Shown here piece after piece: positions 26,700 through 34,317 of a stretch of 64,000 nucleotides of DNA (the stretch's first letter is position 1; every line of letters starts with the position of its first letter). Source of the stretch: CAVWDI01 sp046259385 (GTDB lineage Bacteria > Chloroflexota > Anaerolineae > Anaerolineales > UBA4823). The position numbers and the translations under genes were made by a program. The DNA is taken from contig JBJYWI010000006.1 of the NCBI GenBank assembly GCA_046259385.1, positions 1-64,000 on the forward strand, in the 5' to 3' direction. The notes beneath the pieces are model-generated. The model saw only the letters and a program-made list of their open reading frames with translations. It ran no database searches and had not been told where the DNA came from.

Positions 26700-27018
26700 A
26701 TTGAAGAGGAAGAGTAAACGCCGGAACGAAGGTACAGAGAGTGGACACCGGTGAAAGATCCACCCTTACGCCAGCGTTGAATGGACCTCTGAGCTGCAGG
26801 GTGAACACCCACCGGAAACGAACGTTCTCATTCGGCAGAAATGGGTCAGTATCCCGTGCCGGAATCGCCGCCGTTACCTGGCGCCAGTTGGAAGTTTATT
26901 CACGCTTGAAAAAGCGAATTGTGTGAATTTTAGAGTCCCTAAAATATAGAATAAATTTCCGAATTTAGTAGTGAAGCTGGCTCAATATCCCGTCGCATCA
27001 CCGACGGGTTTATTCTTT
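26700..27018 (+). promoter_or_regulatory. T-box leader with Trp (UGG) specifier
   Basis: This is a tRNA-sensing leader. Stem I is clear. AGAGG (26705-26709) pairs with CCTCT (26786-26790), and AACGC (26717-26721) pairs with GCGTT (26774-26778). These flank an internal loop of AAGAGTA, holding the AGTA motif at 26713-26716, opposite GAATGGA. In that loop the specifier codon TGG (26782-26784) is followed by a purine, as expected. The upper arm has AGAGAGTGGA and TCCAC with GGTG. UGG matches tRNA-Trp, and trpS is the second gene downstream. A terminator ends the leader. A canonical 14-base T-box sequence was not found; UGGC at 26978-26981, complementary to a tRNA end GCCA, is a candidate contact. 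Confidence 0.85.
26989..27018 (+). terminator. Regulatory terminator of the T-box leader
   Basis: CCCGTCG (26989-26995) and CGACGGG (27002-27008) form a perfect 7-bp hairpin with a six-base loop. It is followed by TTTATTCTTT (27009-27018) and lies 37 bases before the selenoprotein start. Read-through would depend on uncharged tRNA-Trp. Confidence 0.8.
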
Positions 27019-27055
27019 AAATGTACATTACTCAAACGATTTAAGGAGATATATT

Positions 27056-27307
27056 ATGCTGATGAAAATTGAATTAGTCTACTGTGCTGCTTGACATTAC
27101 ACTGATAGAGCTGTCAGTGTGATGGCCGATGTGTTAAACGAATTCGAATTTAAAATTGACTCAATCACCCTGGTGCCCTCAGATGGGGGCCGTTTCGAAT
27201 TCACTGTAAATGGCGATTTATTGTATTCAAAACTCAGGACAAACCGCCACGTTGACAAAGGTGAGATCAACAAACTGGTGCGCAATTATCTCAAGGAGAA
27301 CGCATGA
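27056..27307 (+). CDS. SelW/Rdx-family selenoprotein with in-frame TGA (Sec13)
   Basis: This is a thioredoxin-like redox protein of the SelW/Rdx group, 83 residues long. From the ATG at 27056 (AAGGAG nine bases upstream) the frame reads MLMKIELVYCAAU, where U is TGA at 27092-27094. Cys10 and Sec13 form the CxxU redox motif. The remainder, with GRFEFTVNGDLLYSKLRTN and VDKGEINKLV, matches the usual SelW ending. A strong SECIS-like hairpin follows the TGA directly. The stop overlaps the trpS start (ATGA). Ordinary gene calling sees only a 62-residue ORF from 27119. Family partners are glutathione- or thioredoxin-linked; its own partner is unknown. Confidence 0.88.
27095..27124 (+). promoter_or_regulatory. 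Bacterial SECIS-like hairpin for the SelW-type gene
   Basis: Directly after the Sec TGA, CATTACACTGA (27095-27105) pairs with TCAGTGTGATG (27114-27124) over 11 bp with one G-U pair, leaving an eight-base loop TAGAGCTG. Such a hairpin would recruit SelB and Sec-tRNA. Confidence 0.8.
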
Positions 27308-28314
27308 AAGAACAGAAGAAAGGCAGGGTGTTTTCAGGAGCCAGACCAACAGGTAAACAGCATCTCGGAAATTATCTGGGTGCCATAAAGAATTATGTTG
27401 CCCTGCAGGATGAATATGATTGCGTGTACTGCATTGTCGATATCCATGCCCTGACAACCGTCAAAACGACTGACGACATTAACCAGAACACGTATGAGAT
27501 GGCTCTGGACTGGCTGGCGGCAGGCATCCGGCCTCAGGAGACGATCGTATTCATCCAATCCCAGGTTCCTGAAGTCACCGAACTGCACACTTTCTTCTCA
27601 ATGGTCACACCGCTTGGAAAGCTGACCGATCTGCCGACATTCAAGGAGAAGGTCCGCCAGCAGCCTCACAACATTAATTACGGGCTGGTGGGATACCCCG
27701 TCCTGATGGCTGCCGATATCGCGCTGTACAAAGCCGATGCTGTACCGGTAGGCGTAGACCAGGCTCCCCATCTCGAGTTCACCCGCGAGGTAGTGCGCTC
27801 ATTCCACCACCGTTACAATACGGATGTGCTGGTTGAGCCCAAGATGAAAGCGACTGAGATCCCCAAGGTGCTCGGAATCGATGGTAAAAATAAAATGAGC
27901 AAGAGTCTGGATAACCATATTGAGCTGGCAGCCACCCCGGAGGAAACCACCCAGCGAGTAATGATGATGGTGACCGATCCCCAACGGAAGCGGCGCTCAG
28001 ATCCCGGGGACCCTGATGTATGCAATGTATTTTCAATGCATAAAATCTTCACACCGCAGGATGAAGTTGAAAATATTAACCGCGAATGCCGCCGGGCCGG
28101 GATAGGTTGCGTTGACTGCAAACGAATATTTGCCCGCCACCTGAACAAACACCTCGAACCTTTCAGGGAGAAGCGTGCAGAATTGGCCCGTGATCCCAAA
28201 ATGGTCTGGGACATCCTTGATGATGGTCAGAAACGCGCCAGCTTGATCGCCAGAGAGACTATCCGGGAAGTAAAACAGGCAATCGGTCTGCCCCTTCCGG
28301 ATCAGCCGGATTAA
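27304..28314 (+). CDS. trpS: Tryptophanyl-tRNA synthetase
   Basis: This class I synthetase charges tRNA-Trp. The HIGH-like motif is GKQHLGNYLGA near the N-terminus, and the KMSKS loop is intact (GKNKMSKSLDNHIE). The 336 residues match bacterial TrpS. The start ATG overlaps the selenoprotein stop by four bases, so the two are translated from one mRNA. The T-box with a UGG specifier at the head of that mRNA means transcription should rise when charged tRNA-Trp is low, the usual logic for synthetase genes. A dtd gene follows about 50 bases later. Confidence 0.97.
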   Translation: MKEQKKGRVFSGARPTGKQHLGNYLGAIKNYVALQDEYDCVYCIVDIHALTTVKTTDDINQNTYEMALDWLAAGIRPQETIVFIQSQVPEVTELHTFFSMVTPLGKLTDLPTFKEKVRQQPHNINYGLVGYPVLMAADIALYKADAVPVGVDQAPHLEFTREVVRSFHHRYNTDVLVEPKMKATEIPKVLGIDGKNKMSKSLDNHIELAATPEETTQRVMMMVTDPQRKRRSDPGDPDVCNVFSMHKIFTPQDEVENINRECRRAGIGCVDCKRIFARHLNKHLEPFREKRAELARDPKMVWDILDDGQKRASLIARETIREVKQAIGLPLPDQPD

Positions 28315-28367
28315 GAAAAACAGCTGGTCTTTATTTTGATTTTTTCCGGTAAATGGCTTTTTATTGA

Positions 28368-28805
28368 ATGCGAGCTTTAGTTCAACGTGTGATAAATGGT
28401 CGGGTTTCCGTCTCTGGACAAACTGTCGCAGAGATAGGACCTGGTCTGGTGATATTACTTGGGGTCGGACCGCAGGATGGTGATGAACAGATCCGTTACC
28501 TGGTTGACAAGATCGCAAATTTGAGGATTTTTGAAGATCAGGACGGCAAAATCAACCGCTCCGTACTGGATATCGGGGGCGAGGTGCTGGTTGTTTCTCA
28601 ATTCACTTTATATGCCGATACCCGTAAGGGAAGACGTCCTTCATTTACCAATGCCGCGCCTCCAGAGATTGCCCGTCCAATTGTAGAGCAATTTGCTGAA
28701 TTAATGGAATCCAGAGGGGTCCCAACCCGTAAAGGAGAATTTGGCGCCCATATGCTGGTCGAGATTGCAAACGATGGACCGGTGACGATCTGGCTCGAAC
28801 GCTAA
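28368..28805 (+). CDS. dtd: D-aminoacyl-tRNA deacylase
   Basis: It hydrolyses D-aminoacyl-tRNAs and mischarged Gly-tRNA-Ala, protecting translation. The signature SQFTLYADTRKGRRPSF holds the catalytic-site residues, and NDGPVTIWLE near the end carries the cross-subunit Gly-cisPro motif. The N-terminus MRALVQRVINGRVSV is typical. Its 145 residues are standard. It follows trpS and may share the T-box transcript, giving two tRNA quality genes in a row. It converges with the next gene, overlapping it by four bases. Confidence 0.96.
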   Translation: MRALVQRVINGRVSVSGQTVAEIGPGLVILLGVGPQDGDEQIRYLVDKIANLRIFEDQDGKINRSVLDIGGEVLVVSQFTLYADTRKGRRPSFTNAAPPEIARPIVEQFAELMESRGVPTRKGEFGAHMLVEIANDGPVTIWLER

Positions 28806-29596
28806 AAAGGCTGTTGGATAGCCCAGGCTGAGAAAAACTCCTCCAGCGGGCCGCCCCTCTCGCCTCTCTTTGCCGGGTACACCCGGTGCAAACTCTCCTC
28901 TTTTAATATTACTTCAGGCACTTTCACCCTTCGTCCAGCCTCGATTGAAGCGCGCCTGATGAATAAAGCATGCTGTGTTTTATGGCACAAAGCAGCCTGG
29001 ATTTTATTATTCAGAACCGACCGGACATTTATCACAATATGGGCGGGGTCAGACCTGTTCAGGATGCGTGGCTTGGGGTGTTCCGGGTAAGCGGCAGCGA
29101 CAGTATATAAAAAGAACAGGCTGTCTTGGCTGGATGCAGCCACTAAACGAGAAGCTTTATTGCAGAGCAGGTGCGCTGGGTGCCCATACTCGCCGTTTGT
29201 GCCGTGCGAGATCAAAATATCCACATCTCTCCGCTGAATCTGTTCAGCGACCTGAGCCGCTAACCGCGCCAGGTCGGTTGTGAATGGGTAAAGTGCCTGA
29301 TCCGGTCCAACAACCGGGTCTGGATATCCCAGGTTTGTCAGGCTGCTACCACCCAGATTCTCAACTGCGCATGCCACTTCTTTCTCCCGCAGGCTCCCGA
29401 GTTCCTCCGGTAGGCAGAGCGGAGGGTCGCCACTTTCGCCCCCCTCACCTCTGGTGGCAATTAAATAATGAACCTCGACCTCCGATTGAGCTAGCAGCGC
29501 CAGCGCCCCCCCGGACAGCATGGTTTCATCATCGGGATGCGCAAAAAAAGCCAGAACTTTCACGATCGAGGATATTAACACACATCCATAATTCAT
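28802..29596 (-). CDS. PIG-L/LmbE family deacetylase
   Basis: This is a zinc-dependent N-acetylglucosaminyl deacetylase-like protein. The metal motif AHPDDE (in FFAHPDDETMLSGG) and the later THGTNGEYGHPAH with its His ligand are both intact. Family members act on GlcNAc-inositol, bacillithiol or mycothiol precursors, or on antibiotic intermediates. No thiol-biosynthesis partner lies next to it, so the substrate is open. The family core begins at about residue 13, so a GTG at 29563 is an alternative start. It is divergent from selD, 68 bases away. Confidence 0.88.
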   Translation of the reverse strand: MNYGCVLISSIVKVLAFFAHPDDETMLSGGALALLAQSEVEVHYLIATRGEGGESGDPPLCLPEELGSLREKEVACAVENLGGSSLTNLGYPDPVVGPDQALYPFTTDLARLAAQVAEQIQRRDVDILISHGTNGEYGHPAHLLCNKASRLVAASSQDSLFFLYTVAAAYPEHPKPRILNRSDPAHIVINVRSVLNNKIQAALCHKTQHALFIRRASIEAGRRVKVPEVILKEESLHRVYPAKRGERGGPLEEFFSAWAIQQPF

Positions 29597-29664
29597 TCAA
29601 CTGCTAATTTCTTCACACCGAATTTTCAGTTTATAATTTGACGAATTTAGAATGAATACTGGCT

Positions 29665-30735
29665 ATGGATAACAAATCACCATCCGGGAGAACGATACGC
29701 CTGACCAGCCTGTCAGATTGTGCGGGTTGAGCTTCAAAGCTGAGCGCTGAGGCTCTGGCGCAGGTGCTGCGCCCGCTGAAAGAGATATACCGATCATCTG
29801 ATTTTCCGGAACTGCTGGTCGGCCTGGGCGAAACAGATGACGCCGCGGTCTGGCGTCTAGAGGACGACCGCGCCCTGGTTGCAACAACGGATTTTTTTAC
29901 CCCTGTCGTAGATGACCCCTATGACTATGGTGCTATCGCGGCTGCAAACGCGCTGTCGGACGTATATGCGATGGGTGGCCAGCCCTTCCTTGCTCTAAAC
30001 GTCGCTGCGCTGCCGCCGGACCTTCCAGAGGAGATCAACGCTGAAATATTAAGGGGCGGCGCCGAAAAGGCTCGCGAAGCCGGAGTTGTGGTCGCCGGAG
30101 GCCACACGATCCAGGACAAAGAGCCAAAATACGGCTTGATTGTGCTGGGGTTTGTGGACCCGGGAAAAATCATTACAAAAATGAACGCCAGACCAGGCGA
30201 CAGTCTGGTTCTGAGCAAGCCAATCGGCACAGGGACAATCACCACCGCCCTCAAGCGCGGGATCGCTGAACCCGAACATGTGGAAAAGGTTGTGAGGTGG
30301 ATGAAACGCCTGAATAAAACCACCTCGGAACTTGCAAGCAGGTTTGGTATCAAGTCCGGCACCGATATCACCGGTTTCAGTCTTCTCGGTCACGCTTATG
30401 AAATGGCATCAGCCTCGGGAGTCAGGTTCCGGTTTGACTTTGACAGCATCCCATTTTTCTCCGGTGCAACTGGGTATGCAAAAGAATGGGTTTTTCCTGG
30501 AGGGTCCTCTGATAACCGGCTTTTCTATGGTAAGCATGTGGATTTTACTCCCACAATTGATGAGTCGTCACAGATGCTGTTGTTTGACGCTCAGACCAGC
30601 GGCGGCTTGCTGCTATCTGTTCCTCCCGACCGGTTAATAAACCTGCTCCAGGCAGGGTCAGCTGCAGCCCAGGAAATGTGGCTGGTCGGGGAGGTAATCG
30701 AAGGCGTTGGAATTGAAGTCGTCAAGATTGGATAA
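29665..30735 (+). CDS. selD: Selenide, water dikinase, itself a selenoprotein (Sec22)
   Basis: It makes selenophosphate from selenide and ATP, the selenium donor for Sec-tRNA. The frame from ATG 29665 reads through TGA at 29728-29730 as ...SDCAGUASK. The Sec (residue 22) occupies the place of the catalytic Cys17 of E. coli SelD, and the adjacent Lys is conserved. The downstream GETDDAAVWRL, ATTDFFTPVVDDPYDYG and GGHTIQDKEP blocks are typical. The total is 356 residues. A conventional caller would start at GTG 29764 and lose 33 residues, including the active site. It overlaps the ggt start. Confidence 0.93.
29731..29760 (+). promoter_or_regulatory. SECIS-like hairpin in selD
   Basis: Eleven bases after the TGA, GAGC (29742-29745) pairs with GCTC (29752-29755) around the loop GCTGAG, with extra C-G and G-C pairs possible below across a mismatch. 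The spacing resembles E. coli SECIS, though the stem is much weaker than in the SelW-type gene. Confidence 0.5.
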
Positions 30736-32365
30736 GTATAGTCGCGCCCCGGTTTATGGGACCCGCGGCATGGTTGCGACATCTCAACCGCTAGCGGTCG
30801 CCGCCGGTCTCGAGATCCTGTCAGGCGGCGGGAATGCCGCTGACGCAGCAGTTGCAGCTGCGGCCGCTCTGAACGTAACCGAACCCACCTCAACCGGTCT
30901 GGGCGGCGATTGTTTTGCCCTTTTTTATCAGGCTGGCTCCGGGGCGGTTTTTGCCCTTAACGGTTCCGGTCGAGCCCCAAAAGAGCTGACAATAAACCGC
31001 CTTCGCCGGGAGGGCTTTGACCGGGAACTGCCGCCTTTTCATCCCTACACGATAACAGTCCCGGGCGCGCCAGCCGGCTGGTGCGACCTGGTTGAACGAT
31101 TCGGGCGGCTCTCGATGAAGGAGGTCCTGAACCCGGCTATCCGATTGGCTGAAAACGGTTTCCCGGTCTCGCCGTTGACCGCCCACTTCTGGAAAATTGG
31201 CTTTGAAAAGCAGCTAAAAAAAGCTCCGGGCGGGTTGGAACTGACCATCGACGGTAAACCTCCCCAGCCGGGACAGTTATTTAAGAACCCCGGTTTAGCG
31301 CGCGCATTAAAAATCCTCGCCGCCGAGGGTAAGGACAGTTTTTACAACGGGCAGATCGGGCGCGCAGTCGTGCAAGTGGCTCGGGAGGCGGGCGGTTGTT
31401 TAAATGAAGAAGACCTTGCCGCTCACCGCAGCGACTGGGTGGCACCTGTAAGCACGACCTACCGCGGGCTGCGTGTCTGGGAATGCCCCCCAAACGGGCA
31501 GGGTTTGGCTGCCCTGCTGGCACTCAACATACTGGAGGGCTATGACCTGGGAACACTCGACCCACTTTCCACACAAAGGCTGCATCTTGAGATCGAAGCA
31601 ATGCGGCTCGCATTTGCGGATGCGCGCTGGTATATTGCCGATCCTGAATTTAAACCGGCTCCGGTCGAGACTCTGCTCTCAAAAGATTACGCTCAACAGA
31701 GGCGCAGATTGATCAACAGAGAGAAAGCTACCGTCAACCAGGTAAAAGGCAGCCCATTTATCTCTTCAGATACAGTTTACTTGAGTGTTGTAGATGGAGG
31801 CGGCAACGCCTGTTCTTTCATCAACAGCAATTATATGGGTTTCGGCACCGGCATTGTGCCTGCGGGCTGGGGATTCAGCCTGCAGAACCGCGGCGCGAAC
31901 TTCAGCCTTGACCCTGCCCACCCGAATGCACTCGAGCCGGGTAAACGTCCATACCATACAATCATCCCCGGTCTGGTTACAATCCCAACTGAAGGAAAAA
32001 GTGGATCCGAAAAACTTGAAGAGCTGTATGCCTGTTTCGGGGTTATGGGTGGGTTTATGCAGCCCCAGGGGCATGTACAGGTGCTTACTGGTCTGATTGA
32101 TGACAACCTCAACCCACAATCTGCGCTTGACCGCCCCCGCTTCTGCATCATCAACGGCGAAGCCGGTGGTCCGGTTGCGCTTGAGCGTGGAATTCAGGCT
32201 GAGGTAGCCCGGAAGTTGTCAGAAATGGGGCACGATATAGAACCGGATTCGGAAGGATTGTTCCACCTATACGGCCTGGGACAGATCATCCTCAGAAATC
32301 CGAAGGATGGTGTGCTTTGCGCCGGGAGCGATCCAAGGGCAGATGGCTGCGCAATGACGTATTGA
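30707..32365 (+). CDS. Gamma-glutamyltransferase family protein (Ntn hydrolase)
   Basis: This is an autoprocessed Ntn-hydrolase of the gamma-glutamyltranspeptidase superfamily. GTRGMVATSQPLA and the NAADAAVAAAAALNVTEPTSTGLGGDCF block are family hallmarks. The processing site and nucleophile is expected at the Thr in SSDTVYLSVVDGGGNACSF; the later substrate-binding region is present. No signal peptide is seen, unlike secreted glutathione-degrading enzymes, so it is probably cytoplasmic and might act on other gamma-glutamyl or acyl-amino compounds. A TTG start at 30707 is favoured by GGGGAGGT eleven bases upstream; another TTG at 30728 is possible. Confidence 0.9.
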   Translation: MELKSSRLDKYSRAPVYGTRGMVATSQPLAVAAGLEILSGGGNAADAAVAAAAALNVTEPTSTGLGGDCFALFYQAGSGAVFALNGSGRAPKELTINRLRREGFDRELPPFHPYTITVPGAPAGWCDLVERFGRLSMKEVLNPAIRLAENGFPVSPLTAHFWKIGFEKQLKKAPGGLELTIDGKPPQPGQLFKNPGLARALKILAAEGKDSFYNGQIGRAVVQVAREAGGCLNEEDLAAHRSDWVAPVSTTYRGLRVWECPPNGQGLAALLALNILEGYDLGTLDPLSTQRLHLEIEAMRLAFADARWYIADPEFKPAPVETLLSKDYAQQRRRLINREKATVNQVKGSPFISSDTVYLSVVDGGGNACSFINSNYMGFGTGIVPAGWGFSLQNRGANFSLDPAHPNALEPGKRPYHTIIPGLVTIPTEGKSGSEKLEELYACFGVMGGFMQPQGHVQVLTGLIDDNLNPQSALDRPRFCIINGEAGGPVALERGIQAEVARKLSEMGHDIEPDSEGLFHLYGLGQIILRNPKDGVLCAGSDPRADGCAMTY

Positions 32366-32439
32366 CCCTTGAATGCAGGTTTGGAAATTTAACGAAAATT
32401 CTATTTTTACCAGAAATCACACCACCTCAGAAACATAAT

Positions 32440-33207
32440 TCACTTGAAGTAACGAATAAAAACCTCTTTGAAAGGCATGTCGCTTCTCTCTAAAGCCCCC
32501 AGCTCCTTGTTGGAGTCATAAGTCACCCATTTGCGGGTGATATACCATTTGTCTTCTTCATGCGTAAAAATTGTATACCGAGCCCGGGGGTCAAAATCAA
32601 CACCGGGCATGCTGCAGGGCGCAACATCCACCAGGCGCAGATCGCCCCACATGCGCTCAAAAGTGTAATGGAAATGACCGAACGCAAGAATCTCAGCTTT
32701 CACGCCAGATAAAACCGAAGCCATTTCCGGATCATCGTCCGGCTGCCGAATTTCTTCCCACAGCATTTTCTGTTCCATTTCTGCCGGCAGTATCATCAAT
32801 TCATTATTGCTGGGGTTTGCATGCACTACCTGAAGACCCCCATTTTTGGGGCTGGACGGCTGGTATTTGAGTTCAAAGGGCAGCGCTTTCAGCCAGTTCA
32901 TATGATCCCGGGACAACTTTTTGAGCACCCAGAGAGCCACCGGATGGACTCTGTCCCACATATCTTTGTGCAACTGGTCTGGAGGCACCTGGTCAGGACA
33001 AAAAAGATATTCCTCGGTATTGCCAAACACAGCCTGTACGCCGGACTCCGCCAGCATGTCCACGCATGCCCCCGGGTCGCTCCCACCCAAGCACAGGTCG
33101 CCGGCTGCAGCCACCGCATCGCATTCGCCTTCCTTCCGGATTGCCTGAAGTACAGCTTGGCAGGCGTATGGGTTGCCGTGTATATCCGAAAACACAATGA
33201 TCCTCAA
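32440..33207 (-). CDS. Calcineurin-like metallophosphoesterase
   Basis: This is a dimetal phosphoesterase of the YfcE-like group. The N-terminal MRIIVFSDIHGNPYACQAVLQAI holds the DxH motif. AAAGDLCLGGSDP (GD), FGNTEEY (GN[T/H]E-like) and FGHFHYTFER (GHxH-like) supply the other metal ligands. Its 255 residues fit a single domain. Substrates of this group range from phosphodiesters to dinucleotides and cannot be told here. It lies downstream of the NifU-like gene on the same strand, with a hairpin terminator between them. Confidence 0.87.
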   Translation of the reverse strand: MRIIVFSDIHGNPYACQAVLQAIRKEGECDAVAAAGDLCLGGSDPGACVDMLAESGVQAVFGNTEEYLFCPDQVPPDQLHKDMWDRVHPVALWVLKKLSRDHMNWLKALPFELKYQPSSPKNGGLQVVHANPSNNELMILPAEMEQKMLWEEIRQPDDDPEMASVLSGVKAEILAFGHFHYTFERMWGDLRLVDVAPCSMPGVDFDPRARYTIFTHEEDKWYITRKWVTYDSNKELGALERSDMPFKEVFIRYFK

Positions 33208-33236
33208 AGTTTTGCCTCTCTTCTGTCAATTATACA

Positions 33237-33270
33237 AACCGGGCATCTCAGCAATGTGCGATGCCCGGTT
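33237..33270 (-). terminator. Hairpin terminator after NifU-like gene
   Basis: AACCGGGCATC (33237-33247) and GATGCCCGGTT (33260-33270) are perfect 11-base complements with a 12-base loop, located 20 bases past the NifU-like stop. On the minus strand it is followed by a modest T/A-rich stretch. Confidence 0.65.
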
Positions 33271-33290
33271 ATATTACTGTTTTGATCTGA

Positions 33291-33548
33291 CTATGCTTCC
33301 GCTTCAACCACCTGGATATCCGGAAAGAACTGGTGGACTGTCCCTTCGATCCATCCATGAAGAGTGACCGGCGACAGCGGGCAGCCCTCACACGCCCCCA
33401 GCAGCCTCACCTTTAAGACCTTCTCCCTTAGCGAGACCATCTCAACCGAGCCGCCGTGATAATGTTCGATATAAGCGCTGATCTTTTCAATCAGAACCTT
33501 AAGTCGTTCTTCCTCTGAGGACTCCTGAGACAGATTATTATCTTTCAT
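33291..33548 (-). CDS. NifU C-terminal-domain protein (Fe-S scaffold/carrier)
   Basis: This is a short Nfu-type protein that carries or delivers iron-sulfur clusters. The CxxC motif appears in RLLGACEGCPLSPVTL, and EKISAYIEHYHGGSVEMVSL matches the start of the domain. At 85 residues it is a stand-alone NifU-like domain without the scaffold N-terminus. The gene is free-standing, with terminators or gaps on either side. No SUF or ISC genes are nearby. The fold assignment is clear, and the actual client is unknown. Confidence 0.92.
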   Translation of the reverse strand: MKDNNLSQESSEEERLKVLIEKISAYIEHYHGGSVEMVSLREKVLKVRLLGACEGCPLSPVTLHGWIEGTVHQFFPDIQVVEAEA

Positions 33549-33628
33549 CCCTTATGCTCCCATTTTCAGGTTAGAAAAGTATTATACCCTGATAACAAGA
33601 GCAGCAATAAAAAAATCTGCAGTGGAAG

Positions 33629-34114
33629 CTATGTGGAAAATGCTGGATTACAGTGTATCCTCAGTCCCTGCTCCAGCAGTGATATCACCTCTTGGTGGGT
33701 GTTGCGCAACCTTTCTGCGATCATTTCAGCCAGTCTTTCAATAATAACTTTACCTGTTTCTGGATTGGTCACACAGAAATCATGCAAACTGCTGCTGTCC
33801 ACCTGCAGCAGTTCACAACCTGTCCCACAAATTGCGGTAGAGGAAAATGTATGGTTGCCCAGCACAGCTGACCACCCGACGATTCCTTCCCCGCGAATCC
33901 TGGTTATATTGATTTCCGGACCGTCTTCGGGCTTATACCTAATTTCGACCTCCCCGTCCACCAGGATATAGAAATGATCAGCATATGCACCCTGACTGAA
34001 AAGAATCGAGCCCTCTCCCTCCTGACACGGCACAAATAGCATCTGCATTCTTTCCATCTGTGCGCTGTCGAACCCATCAAATAAATCGAGATGATTGATT
34101 GTATATCTTGACAT
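33629..34114 (-). CDS. Cyclic nucleotide-binding domain protein, no DNA-binding domain
   Basis: It contains a single cNMP-binding jelly roll (about residues 10-130: LDLFDGFDSAQMERMQMLFVPC, FSQGAYADHFYILVDGEVEIRY, GEGIVGWSAVLGNHTFSSTA). A helical end (IIERLAEMIAERLRNTHQEVISLL) follows. No helix-turn-helix follows, so it is not a CRP-type regulator by itself. The family arginine that binds cyclic phosphate is not evident, so ligand binding is uncertain. The start at 34114 is chosen for a CAGGA site; an upstream start at 34219 would add 35 residues. Confidence 0.8.
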   Translation of the reverse strand: MSRYTINHLDLFDGFDSAQMERMQMLFVPCQEGEGSILFSQGAYADHFYILVDGEVEIRYKPEDGPEINITRIRGEGIVGWSAVLGNHTFSSTAICGTGCELLQVDSSSLHDFCVTNPETGKVIIERLAEMIAERLRNTHQEVISLLEQGLRIHCNPAFST

Positions 34115-34258
34115 TTCAGAAATTCCTGTTGCAGATAATGAAATTGTACCGATCCGGTTTGATTCGACCATATACCAATCTTCCTCATCGGCCGGACGAA
34201 AATCACTCTGATCAAGCAATTTATCAAGCAGTTAGTATGAAACAGGGCACATGACAGA

Positions 34259-34286
34259 ACACACCGCTGAAATACCAGCGGTGTGT
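34259..34286 (-). terminator. Terminator hairpin of the etf operon
   Basis: ACACACCGCTG (34259-34269) and CAGCGGTGTGT (34276-34286) form a perfect 11-bp stem with a six-base loop, 32 bases after the etfA stop. There is no strong T-tract. Confidence 0.6.
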
Positions 34287-34317
34287 CAGATATATTCAAA
34301 TAAGGGTCACAGTGAAG

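Noticed and set aside
27119..27307. 62-codon ORF as a separate hypothetical gene
   Set aside because: It is the 3' part of the SelW-like frame; the CxxU motif and ribosome site lie upstream of the TGA.
29764..30735. selD starting at GTG 29764
   Set aside because: The upstream frame through TGA gives the conserved catalytic loop CAGUASK, so the GTG call would remove the active site.
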